A DNA stretch of 64,000 nucleotides from Clostridia bacterium (GCA_017936375.1 JAGBFR010000037.1:1-64000), one strand, 5' to 3'; counted from the first letter of the stretch, positions 1 to 8,639 are shown. Made by a program: numbers and translations. Notes: a model not told the origin generated them from the letters alone.

Positions 1-120
1 CTCATAAATGATGAGCCTCCTTTGTTTTCTTTCTGCGGTTGCCGAACCACTTTAAGTATAACAAAGGAGGCTCCTTGTATCTAAAGATATTTTATCCTCA
101 CCAGCTCCGCTGGTGGTTAA
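1..120 (-). mobile_element. Probable left end of an IS200/IS605-like element, running off the window
   Basis: Read on the minus strand there is a short perfect hairpin (99-115, 7-bp arms, 3-nt loop) like the subterminal palindromes of IS200/IS605 elements. A perfect 14-bp inverted repeat follows (60-73 with 13-26). The second arm contains a strong ribosome binding site (complement of 16-23) placed 10 nt before an ATG at 5-3 that opens a gene leaving the window. The first arm is therefore an anti-Shine-Dalgarno sequence able to hide the start, an arrangement known for IS200 tnpA. The transposase itself cannot be seen, so the family call is inference. Confidence 0.42.
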
Positions 121-145
121 ATAACGCTAAAGCTAGACAAAAGAA

Positions 146-171
146 GGGCGCCGCAAGCCCTTGCGGCGCCC
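146..171 (-). terminator. Rho-independent terminator after the GHKL kinase
   Basis: An 11-bp perfect GC-rich stem (146-156 with 161-171) with a 4-nt loop lies five bases past the kinase stop codon. On the minus strand it is followed by a TTCTTTT run. Confidence 0.85.
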
Positions 172-176
172 TTTCA

Positions 177-1475
177 TTATTTCACATTGGCCGGCTGGCC
201 GCTCAGCTTGAGCAGCGCATCCGCGACAAACAGATCGCCTTTCATCGAAAAGTCCAGCATGCCGTCATAGCGCTCCACAATCTGGCGAATGACGCGAACG
301 CCCACGCCATGCTCTTCTGCACATTCCTTGGTCGTCTGCAGCTCCGGATTCTCTGTGAGCACATCATGCGATACACGGTTGGCAACCGTCACGCGAAGGT
401 AGTTCTTCACGCACATCATATAGATCGACACGATGGGCCCGGAAACATCCCGCGAGCCCTCCAGCGCATTATCCAGCAGATTCGCAATCAGCGAACAAAG
501 GTCATTGTCCCGGATCGGCAGCTTGGGCGGCAGATGCGCATCAACAGCCAGCGGCACGCCTGCGCGGTCGCAGCGCCCCGCCTTCTGATTGAGCACAGCG
601 TTGACAATCACATGCCCGCAGTCGATATGCTCCTCCGGGCGCTCCGCAGGGAAGGCCTGCTCTACATACTCCCGAAGACCTTCGATATCCCCGGCGTCGC
701 AGAGCGCGCGGATAACCAGCACCTGATTGGCGCGCTCATGGCGCTGTGTGCGCATCTGCGCGGCAAGATGCTCCGTCTCCTTCACAAGATGGCTGTCCGC
801 ATGAATGCGGTCTGTGACAGCACGCAGCTCCATCTTTTCCCGATAGGCGCGCATAAGCTGCTGCCCCTGATAGAAGGCCGTCATATTCAGCACGAGCGTG
901 CCGATGCATAGGATCATGCTGGCCGTATTAAAATCCTGATGCGGCACAAGCATGGGCAGCGCAATCAGACAGGCGGCAAGCGAAGCGACAGAGGAAAGCA
1001 GAAGCGTCGTGATATACACGCGCGGCGTATCCTCACAATGCCACGCACCGATGCGGCGATTGATAATGAGCACAACGCACATCCCCAGCTGCGACAGGCC
1101 AATGCGGCTGATCTGGCGCGCAGGCAGAAGCATCGCCCAAAGCACCAGCTCCGCCGTATGAAGCTGAAGATAGGTCACGCAGAAATACAGGCAAACAACC
1201 AGCTTATAACTCCATTTTCCCTTGAGCGAGCAGACGGCGCACAGCGCAGTCATGCCCATCAGAATCGCGATAAGGAGATAAATATCCATCACCCGGAAGC
1301 TGTCCATGACCGTCATGATCGCGCCGGCGCCTACTATGAAGAAGCCCAGCAGCTCGGGCAGAATCCGCTTTGGCCGCTTTGCGCCGAAATACATCGTCAG
1401 CAGCACGAGCATCTCAGCCAGGGTGATCATATCAAAGACATTTTTGAGCGTCTGATTATTCAGCGTCCAATCCAT
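177..1475 (-). CDS. GHKL-family sensor histidine kinase (AgrC-like)
   Basis: Membrane sensor kinase of the AgrC/GHKL type, expected to phosphorylate the LytTR regulator encoded just upstream. The N-terminal half (about residues 1-210) is a series of hydrophobic segments. A cytoplasmic helix with the RHERANQ phospho-acceptor region follows at about 245. The C-terminal ATPase domain has an N box (NLLDNALEG) and a glycine box (EEHGVGVRVI). At 432 aa it has normal length. Its start overlaps the end of the response regulator gene by 20 bp, so the two are translationally coupled, and a strong terminator follows. The signal is unknown; many relatives sense secreted peptides, but no agrD-like gene was seen beside it. 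Confidence 0.9.
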   Translation of the reverse strand: MDWTLNNQTLKNVFDMITLAEMLVLLTMYFGAKRPKRILPELLGFFIVGAGAIMTVMDSFRVMDIYLLIAILMGMTALCAVCSLKGKWSYKLVVCLYFCVTYLQLHTAELVLWAMLLPARQISRIGLSQLGMCVVLIINRRIGAWHCEDTPRVYITTLLLSSVASLAACLIALPMLVPHQDFNTASMILCIGTLVLNMTAFYQGQQLMRAYREKMELRAVTDRIHADSHLVKETEHLAAQMRTQRHERANQVLVIRALCDAGDIEGLREYVEQAFPAERPEEHIDCGHVIVNAVLNQKAGRCDRAGVPLAVDAHLPPKLPIRDNDLCSLIANLLDNALEGSRDVSGPIVSIYMMCVKNYLRVTVANRVSHDVLTENPELQTTKECAEEHGVGVRVIRQIVERYDGMLDFSMKGDLFVADALLKLSGQPANVK

Positions 1476-2181
1476 GGCATATACTCCTTCTGAAGGCTTC
1501 CTTCACATCGGCGAGACGGTAGCGGCTGATCGGAATCTCGCTGCGGTCATCCATGATAAGCCGCCCCGACTCGATGGAAAAAATATAGCGGCAGGAGACC
1601 ACATAGCAGCGATGCACCTGCAGAAAACCATGCGGGGCAAGCTTCTCGCAGAGCTCCTTGAGCGTATGTTTCACCTCGAGCGTGCCACCGGTCGTCACAA
1701 GGGTCTGCTGTTTGCCAAAGCTCTCCGCCCACATGATCTCATCTACCGGTACGGAGACCATGCCTCCCGGCGTGCTCAGCGGAAGCTTCAGCCTATGTCC
1801 GGTGCAGATCGTTCTGCAGACGGCCTTCACCGCCTCCGGCAGATCATGCTGCAGATGCGCCTTGCGTACAAAGCGGAGCGGGCCCGAGCGAAAGGTATCA
1901 AACACGCGATCCTCGCGCGCAGAGAGAAAGACAATGCAGACCGCGCTGCCGCTGCTGCGCAGGTGATCCGCAATCTGGATGCCATCCTTGCCCGGCATGT
2001 CGATATCCAGAAAGAGCGCATCAAAAGGCATTTCACGCAGCGCAGCCTCCAGCGCAGCGCCGCCATCAAAGCAGGTAACCTCGGCAGATATGCCGTTTTT
2101 TTCACATTCGCGGCGGATCATCTTTGAAATGACGGGCAGCACTGTCGCGTCATCATCGCAGATCGCAAGGCGATACAGCAT
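1456..2181 (-). CDS. LytTR-family response regulator
   Basis: Two-component regulator of 241 aa. The receiver domain starts immediately (LAICDDD acidic cluster; phospho-acceptor aspartate in LFLDIDMPG; conserved lysine in the RFVRKA stretch). A C-terminal LytTR DNA-binding domain follows (the VHRCYVV segment is typical). The start at 2181 is chosen because it has a GGGGGA ribosome binding site and begins directly with the receiver domain; an in-frame start 123 bases upstream would add an unrelated tail. It is transcribed with the kinase from the promoter at 2218-2247. Targets are not evident locally; self-regulation is the usual case for the family. Confidence 0.9.
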   Translation of the reverse strand: MLYRLAICDDDATVLPVISKMIRRECEKNGISAEVTCFDGGAALEAALREMPFDALFLDIDMPGKDGIQIADHLRSSGSAVCIVFLSAREDRVFDTFRSGPLRFVRKAHLQHDLPEAVKAVCRTICTGHRLKLPLSTPGGMVSVPVDEIMWAESFGKQQTLVTTGGTLEVKHTLKELCEKLAPHGFLQVHRCYVVSCRYIFSIESGRLIMDDRSEIPISRYRLADVKEAFRRSICHGLDAE

Positions 2182-2217
2182 TCCATCATCCCCCTTCACG
2201 CAGCACACTTTGTGAAT

Positions 2218-2247
2218 ATTATACCATGTTTCTCCTCCATCCGGCAA
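2218..2247 (-). promoter_or_regulatory. Sigma-A-type promoter of the LytTR/GHKL pair
   Basis: On the minus strand, TTGCCG and a consensus TATAAT are separated by 18 bases, about 35 nt upstream of the regulator start codon. Confidence 0.6.
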
Positions 2248-2297
2248 TGACGCGCCTGCCGTTCGTTCCCGCTCAGACGCCATTCGGGCGAGGGCAA

Positions 2298-2326
2298 TTG
2301 CCAAAGCTGCAGCCGTATTCTATGAT
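2298..2326 (+). promoter_or_regulatory. Sigma-A-type promoter of the flavoprotein reductase gene
   Basis: TTGCCA and TATGAT are separated by exactly 17 bases. The start codon is about 60 nt downstream, behind a small hairpin (GGCGGG...CCCGCC near 2336-2354) and an AAGGAGGA ribosome binding site. Confidence 0.6.
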
Positions 2327-2384
2327 GAAAAAAATGGCGGGCATCCGTCCCGCCGGGAACAAATAGCAATAAGGAGGATTCCGT

Positions 2385-4466
2385 ATGAGCAAAGATGTAT
2401 CCCGCAGATCATTCCTCAAGGGCGCGGCGCTGAGCGCGCTGGGCATCGGCCTTGTGGGCAGCTCCGCCTTCGCCGAGGGCATGCCCGAGGGCGGTATGCC
2501 GGAAGGCGGTATGCCCGCCGGCGGCCCGCCCCCCATGATGGGCGGCCCCAACATCCTGTACAACCCGGGCGTCTACACCAGCGAGCAGCACACAGGCTTC
2601 GCGAAGGTACGCGTGACCGTCCGCTTCTCCGAGGAGAAGATCGAGGACGTCGCCTACGAAGTCATCGAGACCAGCGCCGAGGATTTCTTCCCGCAGTATG
2701 AAGAGGGCATGAAGTCCGTCTGCGCACAGATCGTGGAGAAGCAGGGCGCGGGCCAGGACGTGGACGTCGTCTCCGGCGCAACCCTCTGCTCCGAGGCCAT
2801 CAAGAACGGCGTCAACGACTGTATCATCCAGGCCGGCGGCACCGTTGAGGGCATGGTCTCTGACTACACCCTCTGGCGCAAGAAGCCCGAGGACATCGAC
2901 GAGAGCCTCATCGCCGACGCCGGCGAATACGACGTAGCCGTTCTTGGCAACGGCTATTCCGGCGCGGCGGCCGTCCTGAAGCTGACCGAGCTGGGCTACA
3001 AGGTGCTCGTCGTGGAGACCCAGAAGGAGGAGAGCTTCAACCTCCTCGGCGGCGATGAAGGCGTTGTCAACTCCAAGTATGTGCAGGAGCACTACGGCGC
3101 GCCCGAGGTGGACGTCGTGGAATTCTACAACAACTGGATGCTCAACTGCCAGAACTATGCCAACCCGGGTCTGGTCATGAAGTTCGCCAAGTACGGCGGC
3201 GACTCCCTCGACTGGCACATCTCCCGCTACATCGAGCAGGGCGGCGACACCTCCAAGTGGAACTGCCAGTTCTACTTTGAAAACGAGGGCGAAGGCCAGC
3301 ACGTGCTTGAGGAGATTGGCGCGTACAAGTTCTACAAGCCCACCCTGCGCCCGGATCAGGGCAGCGTCGCCAAGGTCAACCGCGAGTACTGCCTCGCTCA
3401 GGGCACCGAGTATAAGTGGAACTGCCACGCCGAGCGCCTGATTCAGGACGAGACCGGCGCGATCACCGGCATCATCTACATCGACAACGAGACCGAGCAG
3501 TATTACCGCGCAAAGGTGAAGGCGGTCGTCATCGCCACCGGCGGCTTCGGCAGCAACACCATGATGAAGAACGACCTGCTCTCCGACATCATGTACAACA
3601 AGCAGCCGCAGGACACCAGTGCCGGCATGGGCATGCGCGACGGCTCCGGCGTAAAGATGGCCGTTTGGGCCGGCGCCCGCTTTGAGGAGAATCCGCCGAC
3701 GATGGACGGCCGCCAGACCTGGCTCAACAGCCGTCCCGCCGCGCCGAGCTACGGCTATCCGCAGGGCGTGTTCATGGACTACACCGGCCAGCGCTATATG
3801 AACGAATTCTGGGGCCCGATTGAGCACCGCGGCTTCCCGACGTTCTTCATGAACCGCGAGCTCATGTTCGCCGTGTATGACAGCACGCTGCCCGAGCGCC
3901 TCGAGTATGTGGCCTGCTCTCACGGCTCCACCCAGCCGTCCGCGCGTACGATCGAGAACGTGCGCACCAAGATGGCCGAGGCCTATGCCAACAAGGGCAC
4001 GCTGTGCTCTATCGGCGATGTCGAAGCGTATGCAGGCGACTCCATCGAGGAGTGCCTCTCCTATGCCGGCATCACCGACGCGAAGGTCATTGCGAACATG
4101 AAGAAGGCCATCGAGTCCTACAATGCCTGCTGCGCCGCGGGCAAGGACACCGAGTTCGGCCGCGACCCGAAGCTCCTCTTCCCGATCGAGAAGGGCCCGT
4201 TCTACCTGCAGGTCTCCGCGGGCGACGCCACCATCGGCAACCTGATGGCCACCATGGGCGCGCTGTGGACCGACAGCGAGCAGCGCGTGCTCGGCGAGAA
4301 CTGGAAACCGATCCCGGGCCTGTTCGCCACCGGCAATACCGTCTCCGGCCGCTTCGGCCGCGACTACTTCACCCCGCTGATGGGCGTGTCCATCGGCATC
4401 TGTGTCTGCCTCGGCCGCGAAGCCGGCCTCTCCGTGGACCGCTGGATGAAGGACGAGCTGGTCTGA
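2385..4466 (+). CDS. Tat-exported FAD-dependent reductase with FMN-binding domain (fumarate/urocanate reductase-like)
   Basis: Extracytoplasmic flavoprotein of 693 aa. Residues 6-12 (SRRSFLK) form a twin-arginine signal with a hydrophobic stretch ending in AFA at about 30. An odd MPEGG/MPAGG repeat and a proline run follow (about 33-51). Then comes an FMN-binding domain with the SGAT motif at 130-133, where ApbE-type enzymes attach FMN to the threonine. From about residue 180 there is an FAD-binding fumarate-reductase-type domain (VAVLGNGYSGAAA dinucleotide motif; GRFGRDYF and GREAG near the end). Relatives use fumarate, urocanate, crotonate-like or other enoate acceptors in anaerobic respiration; the substrate cannot be told here. 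No cytochrome haem motifs (CxxCH) are visible. It stands alone with its own promoter and terminator. Confidence 0.88.
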   Translation: MSKDVSRRSFLKGAALSALGIGLVGSSAFAEGMPEGGMPEGGMPAGGPPPMMGGPNILYNPGVYTSEQHTGFAKVRVTVRFSEEKIEDVAYEVIETSAEDFFPQYEEGMKSVCAQIVEKQGAGQDVDVVSGATLCSEAIKNGVNDCIIQAGGTVEGMVSDYTLWRKKPEDIDESLIADAGEYDVAVLGNGYSGAAAVLKLTELGYKVLVVETQKEESFNLLGGDEGVVNSKYVQEHYGAPEVDVVEFYNNWMLNCQNYANPGLVMKFAKYGGDSLDWHISRYIEQGGDTSKWNCQFYFENEGEGQHVLEEIGAYKFYKPTLRPDQGSVAKVNREYCLAQGTEYKWNCHAERLIQDETGAITGIIYIDNETEQYYRAKVKAVVIATGGFGSNTMMKNDLLSDIMYNKQPQDTSAGMGMRDGSGVKMAVWAGARFEENPPTMDGRQTWLNSRPAAPSYGYPQGVFMDYTGQRYMNEFWGPIEHRGFPTFFMNRELMFAVYDSTLPERLEYVACSHGSTQPSARTIENVRTKMAEAYANKGTLCSIGDVEAYAGDSIEECLSYAGITDAKVIANMKKAIESYNACCAAGKDTEFGRDPKLLFPIEKGPFYLQVSAGDATIGNLMATMGALWTDSEQRVLGENWKPIPGLFATGNTVSGRFGRDYFTPLMGVSIGICVCLGREAGLSVDRWMKDELV

Positions 4467-4486
4467 TTGACCCCCAAAGCATAATG

Positions 4487-4512
4487 AGCTCCCCCTCAAA
4501 AGAGGGGGAGCT
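4487..4512. terminator. Bidirectional terminator
   Basis: An 11-bp perfect stem (4487-4497 with 4502-4512) with an AAAA loop sits between two convergent genes. A TTCTTATT tail is present on the plus strand. Confidence 0.8.
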
Positions 4513-4521
4513 TCTTATTCC

Positions 4522-5034
4522 TTATTCCTGCGCAAGCAGCTTCTCGATCTCCTCGCAGCGATTAAGCAGCACGGCGTATTCCTCCCGGAAGGCCGTGACT
4601 TCCGCCTCCAGTCTCTGCTGAGCAGGCTTGGTCATGAAGGCCGCGCGATACGCCTGCTCGCTGCCAAAGCCCTGCCGCGCCAGCTCCATCTGATAGCGGC
4701 GGCAGGCGTCCTGCATGCGGCGCTCCGCCAGATCAAACGCCCTGTGCGCCTCATCCCGCGCCAATGCGCATGCGTCTATGCGCGCCGCATCGCCGGACAT
4801 CGCCGCCGCGTCCGCATCCGCCTTTGCCTGCTGGCAGTGGGCGAGCTCGCGCTCCATCTGCGCCGTCTCCTCCCGCGCGGCATTCTCCGCATCCTTCACC
4901 ATGCGCGCGCGGCGCGCCGCCTCAAGCTGATGATACGCCCGCTGCATCTCCTCCATCCGCGCCATCATCTGTGTGATGCGGGCGCTTTTTTCGTCGAATT
5001 CCTGCTCAAGCGCGATGCGCTGCATATCCTTCAT
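4522..5034 (-). CDS. Small coiled-coil protein of unknown function
   Basis: A 170-aa, almost entirely charged/alanine helical protein with heptad character throughout and no cysteine pairs, signal peptide or membrane segment. The start at 5034 is preferred over a TTG six codons upstream because GGAGG lies 9 nt before it. The overall look (short, Arg/Glu/Gln-rich antiparallel coiled coil) resembles FliJ-like or PspA-like helical proteins, but no signature supports either, and there are no flagellar or stress genes next to it. Gene composition and ribosome binding site make it a real gene; function not recognised. Confidence 0.7.
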   Translation of the reverse strand: MKDMQRIALEQEFDEKSARITQMMARMEEMQRAYHQLEAARRARMVKDAENAAREETAQMERELAHCQQAKADADAAAMSGDAARIDACALARDEAHRAFDLAERRMQDACRRYQMELARQGFGSEQAYRAAFMTKPAQQRLEAEVTAFREEYAVLLNRCEEIEKLLAQE

Positions 5035-5096
5035 AAGGGCGTACCTCCGCAATGTTTTTCTTATCTATTTTACCATTTTGGCATAGGAATGACAAT

Positions 5097-5134
5097 AAAA
5101 AGAGCTGCTTCCCCGAAGGGAAACAGCCCTTTTT
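5097..5134 (-). terminator. Terminator of leuS
   Basis: A 12-bp stem with two wobble pairs around a CGAA/TTCG loop, flanked by runs of A and T. It sits just past the leuS stop codon and can act in both directions. Confidence 0.75.
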
Positions 5135-5139
5135 ATTCT

Positions 5140-7551
5140 TTAGCAAACGATATTGAGCAGACGGCCCGGGACGAAGATCAGCTTGCGCACGGTAGCGTCG
5201 CCGACCAGATTGCGAACCGTCGGGTTCTCCAGCAGCTTCTCGCCGTCGGCGGCGGTCATGCTGGCCGGGACCATGATGCGCGCGCGCACCTTGCCCTTGA
5301 TCTGCACAGCGATTTCAACCTCGTCGGCGACGAGCTTGTTCTCGTCGTACTTCGGCCAGGACTGCGCATAGATCGGCTCGCCGAAGCCGCAGGCCTCCCA
5401 CATCTCCTCCGTGATATGCGGAGCGACCGGGTTGAGGCAGAGCAGCAGCGCCTTGAGCTCGCCGCGGGACACCTTGCCGTTGGTGTAGATATCATTGACG
5501 AAGGACATCATCGCGGCGATGCCGGTGTTGAACTTCATGCGCTCGTAGTCGTCGGTGACCTTCTTGATCATCGCGTTGACCGCGACCTCCATCTCCTTGC
5601 GGACGGTCTCCTCGCCGGTGAGCATATCCTGCAGACGCCAGACGCGCTCCAGGAAGCGGCGGCAGCCGCGCGCACCCTCGGTGCTCCACGGAATCGCCTG
5701 ATCGAACGCGCCCATGAACATCTCGTACAGACGGAAGGCGTCCGCGCCGATCTCCGCGATGGTCTCATCCGGATTGATGACATTGCCGCGGGACTTGGAC
5801 ATCTTCTGATTGTCCGGGCCGAGGATCATGCCATGGCTGGTGCGCTTCTTATAGGCTTCCTTGTTCGGGATCGCGCCGATGTCATAGAGGAAGAGGTTCC
5901 AGAAGCGGGAGTACAGCAGATGCAGCGTGGTATGCTCCATGCCGCCGTTGTACCAGTCGACCGGCAGCCAGTAGGCCAGCTCTTCCCAGCGGGCGAGATT
6001 GGTATCGCAATGCGGATCGGCATAGCGCAGGAAGTACCAAGAGGAACCCGCCCACTGGGGCATGGTATCCGTCTCGCGCTTGGCAGCGCCGCCGCAGCAC
6101 GGGCAGGTGGTGTTGACCCAGAAATCGATCTTGGACAGCGGGGACTCGCCGGAGTCGGTCGGCTCATAGTTATCGACCTCCGGCAGCAGCACCGGCAGCT
6201 GATCCTCCGGAACCGGCACCCAGCCGCACTTCTCGCAGTAGACCAGCGGGATCGGCTCGCCCCAGTAGCGCTGGCGGGAGAAGACCCAGTCGCGCAGCTT
6301 GAAGTTGACCTTCTTCTCGCCCACGCCCTGCTCAGTCAGCCACTGGGTGATGGACTTCTTCGCCTCGGCGACGGACAGGCCGTTGAGGAAGCCGGAGTTG
6401 ACCATCACGCCCTCTTCCACGTCGGTGTAGGCAGCCTTCTGCACATCCTCGCCGCCGGCGACGACCTCGATGATCGGCAGGCCGAACTTGGTGGCAAAAT
6501 CCCAGTCGCGGGTGTCATGCGCCGGGACGGCCATGATCGCGCCGGTGCCATAGGTGACCAGCACGTAGTCGGAGATGAAGATCGGGATGTCCTTTCCGTT
6601 GACCGGGTTGATCGCGCGGATGCCCTTGAGCTCGACGCCGGTCTTGTCCTTGGCCAGCTCGGTGCGCTCAAAGTCGCTCTTCTTCGCCGCGGCCTCACGG
6701 TAGGCGATGACGTCCTCCCAGTTGGTGATGCGGTCCTTGAGGGTATCGACCACGGCATGCTCCGGGGCCACGACCATGTACGTCGCGCCGAAGAGCGTAT
6801 CCGGGCGGGTGGTGTAGACGCGCAGCTTCATGTCAGAATCCTGGATCTTGAAGTCCACCTCAGCGCCCTCGCTGCGGCCGATCCAGTTGCGCTGCTGAAT
6901 CTTGACCTTCTCGATGAAGTCGACGTCATCCAGGCCGTCCAGCAGCTTCTGGGCATACTTGGTGATCTTGAGCATCCACTGGCTCTTCACGCGGCGGATG
7001 ACCTCCGCGCCGCAGCGCTCGCACTTGCCGGCGACGACTTCCTCGTTCGCCAGGCCGCACTTACAGCTCGGGCACCAGTTGACCGGCATCTCGCTCTTAT
7101 ACGCCATGCCGTGCTTATACAGCTGCAGGAAGATCCACTGCGTCCACTTGAAGTAGTTGGGATCGGTGGTGTCCACCTGGCGGCTCCAGTCAAAGGAGAA
7201 GCCGATGCGCTGGAGCTGCTGGCGGAAGCGGTCGACGTTCTTCTTGGTCACCTTCGCCGGATGGACCTTATTCTTGATGGCGAAGTTCTCCGTCGGCAGG
7301 CCGAAGGCATCCCAGCCCATCGGATACAGGACGTTGTAGCCCTCCAGACGGCGCTTGCGGGCGATAATGTCCATCGCGGTGTTGGAGCGCGGATGGCCGA
7401 CATGCAGGCCCGCGCCGGACGGATACGGGAACTCGATCAGGCCGTAGAACTTCGGCTTGCTCTTATCCGTCTTCGCCTCAAAGCAGTGAGCCTCCTCCCA
7501 CTTCTTCTGCCACTTGAGCTCAATGTGTTCCGGATTGTAAATCTGGCTCAT
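5140..7551 (-). CDS. leuS: Leucyl-tRNA synthetase
   Basis: Class I aminoacyl-tRNA synthetase that charges tRNA-Leu. The ATP-binding signature HVGHPRS is at about 50-56, a zinc-binding CPSC...CERC module at about 160-180, the CP1 editing domain in the middle (TYGTGAIMAVPAHD region), a second cysteine module (CEKCGW...CPCCG), and the KMSKSRGN signature at about 580. The C-terminal anticodon-binding and C-terminal domains are complete. At 803 aa it has the usual bacterial length. The start at 7551 is chosen from the conserved MSQIYNPEHIE N terminus and a GAGAGG ribosome binding site. A frame extension upstream merely translates the leader RNA. Regulated by the T-box at 7729-7965. Confidence 0.98.
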   Translation of the reverse strand: MSQIYNPEHIELKWQKKWEEAHCFEAKTDKSKPKFYGLIEFPYPSGAGLHVGHPRSNTAMDIIARKRRLEGYNVLYPMGWDAFGLPTENFAIKNKVHPAKVTKKNVDRFRQQLQRIGFSFDWSRQVDTTDPNYFKWTQWIFLQLYKHGMAYKSEMPVNWCPSCKCGLANEEVVAGKCERCGAEVIRRVKSQWMLKITKYAQKLLDGLDDVDFIEKVKIQQRNWIGRSEGAEVDFKIQDSDMKLRVYTTRPDTLFGATYMVVAPEHAVVDTLKDRITNWEDVIAYREAAAKKSDFERTELAKDKTGVELKGIRAINPVNGKDIPIFISDYVLVTYGTGAIMAVPAHDTRDWDFATKFGLPIIEVVAGGEDVQKAAYTDVEEGVMVNSGFLNGLSVAEAKKSITQWLTEQGVGEKKVNFKLRDWVFSRQRYWGEPIPLVYCEKCGWVPVPEDQLPVLLPEVDNYEPTDSGESPLSKIDFWVNTTCPCCGGAAKRETDTMPQWAGSSWYFLRYADPHCDTNLARWEELAYWLPVDWYNGGMEHTTLHLLYSRFWNLFLYDIGAIPNKEAYKKRTSHGMILGPDNQKMSKSRGNVINPDETIAEIGADAFRLYEMFMGAFDQAIPWSTEGARGCRRFLERVWRLQDMLTGEETVRKEMEVAVNAMIKKVTDDYERMKFNTGIAAMMSFVNDIYTNGKVSRGELKALLLCLNPVAPHITEEMWEACGFGEPIYAQSWPKYDENKLVADEVEIAVQIKGKVRARIMVPASMTAADGEKLLENPTVRNLVGDATVRKLIFVPGRLLNIVC

Positions 7552-7600
7552 GAAATAGACCTCTCTCTCCTCTGCGGGCCATGCCCGCAGCCATATTTTC

Positions 7601-7740
7601 TGTGCCCGAGGGCGCTTTTCTATAAATAAAAGCACCCCTGCACGGCGGGCTGTGCCCGCTGCCTCTTCCGACCCACTTGCGCAGGCCGCATTGTTTTGTG
7701 CCCGAGGCCGCTTTTCTGTAAATAAAAAGCACCCCTGCAC
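7601..7740. repeat. Direct repeat in the leuS leader
   Basis: A sequence of about 43-44 bases occurs twice (7601-7643 and 7697-7740) with only a few differences. The copy nearer the T-box contains the 3' arm and U-run of the T-box terminator. The copy nearer leuS repeats that arm and U-run but pairs with different upstream sequence. Each has a GCGGGC...GCCCGC-type hairpin beside it. It looks like a tandem duplication of the terminator tail. Confidence 0.8.
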
Positions 7741-7757
7741 GATGTGCACAGGGGCGC
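7729..7757 (-). terminator. T-box terminator hairpin
   Basis: On the minus strand a GC-rich stem (7757-7744 with 7740-7729, small bulge) is followed by a U-run. It directly follows the antiterminator T-box sequence, as expected for tRNA-controlled termination. Confidence 0.85.
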
Positions 7758-7965
7758 CCGAAAATCAAGCGCGGTACCACCCTGATTCGGCTGCCAGAGG
7801 CAGCCCTCAGCGGCTGAAAGCCATGGCCTTTTACGGGGCCGACCCGCCGCGGACTACAATTGCTCTCGCCCGCGAAGCTCCGGGAGGAGATATCCGCATG
7901 CCGACCCGCCGGCTCGCAGCACCCGCCGGCTCTCTGAAGGCGTCCTCATACAGTTGATTCCCATC
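7729..7965 (-). promoter_or_regulatory. T-box leader RNA controlling leuS
   Basis: The minus strand carries the T-box core GGGTGGTACCGCG (7782-7770), an upstream Stem I with the AGAGAG and GGTGCTG elements, and a terminator. Uncharged tRNA-Leu would bind Stem I and the T-box to favour antitermination. A CTC triplet near 7890 is a candidate leucine specifier; I did not fold the stem fully, so the specifier is inference. Confidence 0.9.
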
Positions 7966-7992
7966 ATCGCATTTCGTATAGAAACTCCGTTT

Positions 7993-8021
7993 ATTGTATC
8001 CAACCGCGCGCGAAAAGTCAA
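7993..8021 (-). promoter_or_regulatory. leuS promoter
   Basis: TTGACT and TACAAT on the minus strand are separated by 17 bases, placing transcription start just before the T-box leader. Confidence 0.75.
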
Positions 8022-8135
8022 GCTATTTCCGCACTTTTCGCCGAAAGCCCTCCATTTATGCGCCGGCAAAAAACGCAGCTGCTGACTGGCCTCATATCGT
8101 CTGCAAAGAAATTTTCAGAAAAATAAAAAAAGGGC

Positions 8136-8164
8136 TTGCAAATCCGCGCGAAATCTGCTAGAAT
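8136..8164 (+). promoter_or_regulatory. tRNA-Thr promoter
   Basis: TTGCAA and TAGAAT are separated by 17 bases, ending 16 bases before the first tRNA nucleotide. Confidence 0.75.
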
Positions 8165-8180
8165 ACTATTCGTTGCCGAT

Positions 8181-8257
<77 letters not shown>

Positions 8258-8261
8258 ATTG

Positions 8262-8296
8262 ACTCCTCTGTGGGACCACCCGCAGAGGAGTTTTTC
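8262..8296 (+). terminator. Terminator after tRNA-Thr
   Basis: A 13-bp near-perfect stem (8262-8274 with 8279-8291) followed by TTTTT. It differs from the terminator after the second att copy, so it was probably brought in by the inserted element. Confidence 0.85.
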
Positions 8297-8360
8297 GTTG
8301 TATATCAAGGCTTTCGGGGTTTTGTGCTTTTTCGTGCCGGATGGTTGGTTTGCTTTGCAG

Positions 8361-8402
8361 CCAGCTAATTTTCATCCGGTTTTTTGTGTTTCCAGCTAAT
8401 TT
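8361..8402 (+). repeat. CCAGCTAATTT repeats near the att ends
   Basis: The 11-mer CCAGCTAATTT occurs at 8361-8371 and 8392-8402 near the left att, and again at 11162-11172 near the right att. Short direct repeats inside both ends of an integrated element are typical of integrase arm-type sites; that role is inferred. The rest of 8297-8524 shows no gene. Confidence 0.45.
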
Positions 8403-8524
8403 CCCTCTCGCTGTAGGCTGTATATAGTTATCAAGAGACTGTATATTCAGGTTTGAACAAGAGATTATTTCTTTTTCTACCGAGGCGTCCGCGGTCTGGT
8501 CGGTATGCAACAGTGTCAAACGAC

Positions 8525-8564
8525 AAAATAGATGCGAGTCGGCATCCCTTCTCGCATCTATTTT
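8525..8564. terminator. Terminator after rsiV-like gene
   Basis: A perfect 14-bp inverted repeat (8525-8538 with 8551-8564) with A/T-rich ends, able to work in either direction, 75 bases past the stop codon of the anti-sigma gene. Confidence 0.75.
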
Positions 8565-8639
8565 CGCTTTTACGACTTAGGCTTACAGCCCCCGCCGTGG
8601 TTTCGGGAAAAACGTGATGATGTCCATTTATAAAATGGA

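Noticed and set aside
4744-7629. Very long open frame on the plus strand opposite leuS
   Set aside because: A by-product of GC-rich codons in leuS; no ribosome site, and its product is a repetitive Leu/Ala/Arg-rich sequence with no domain.
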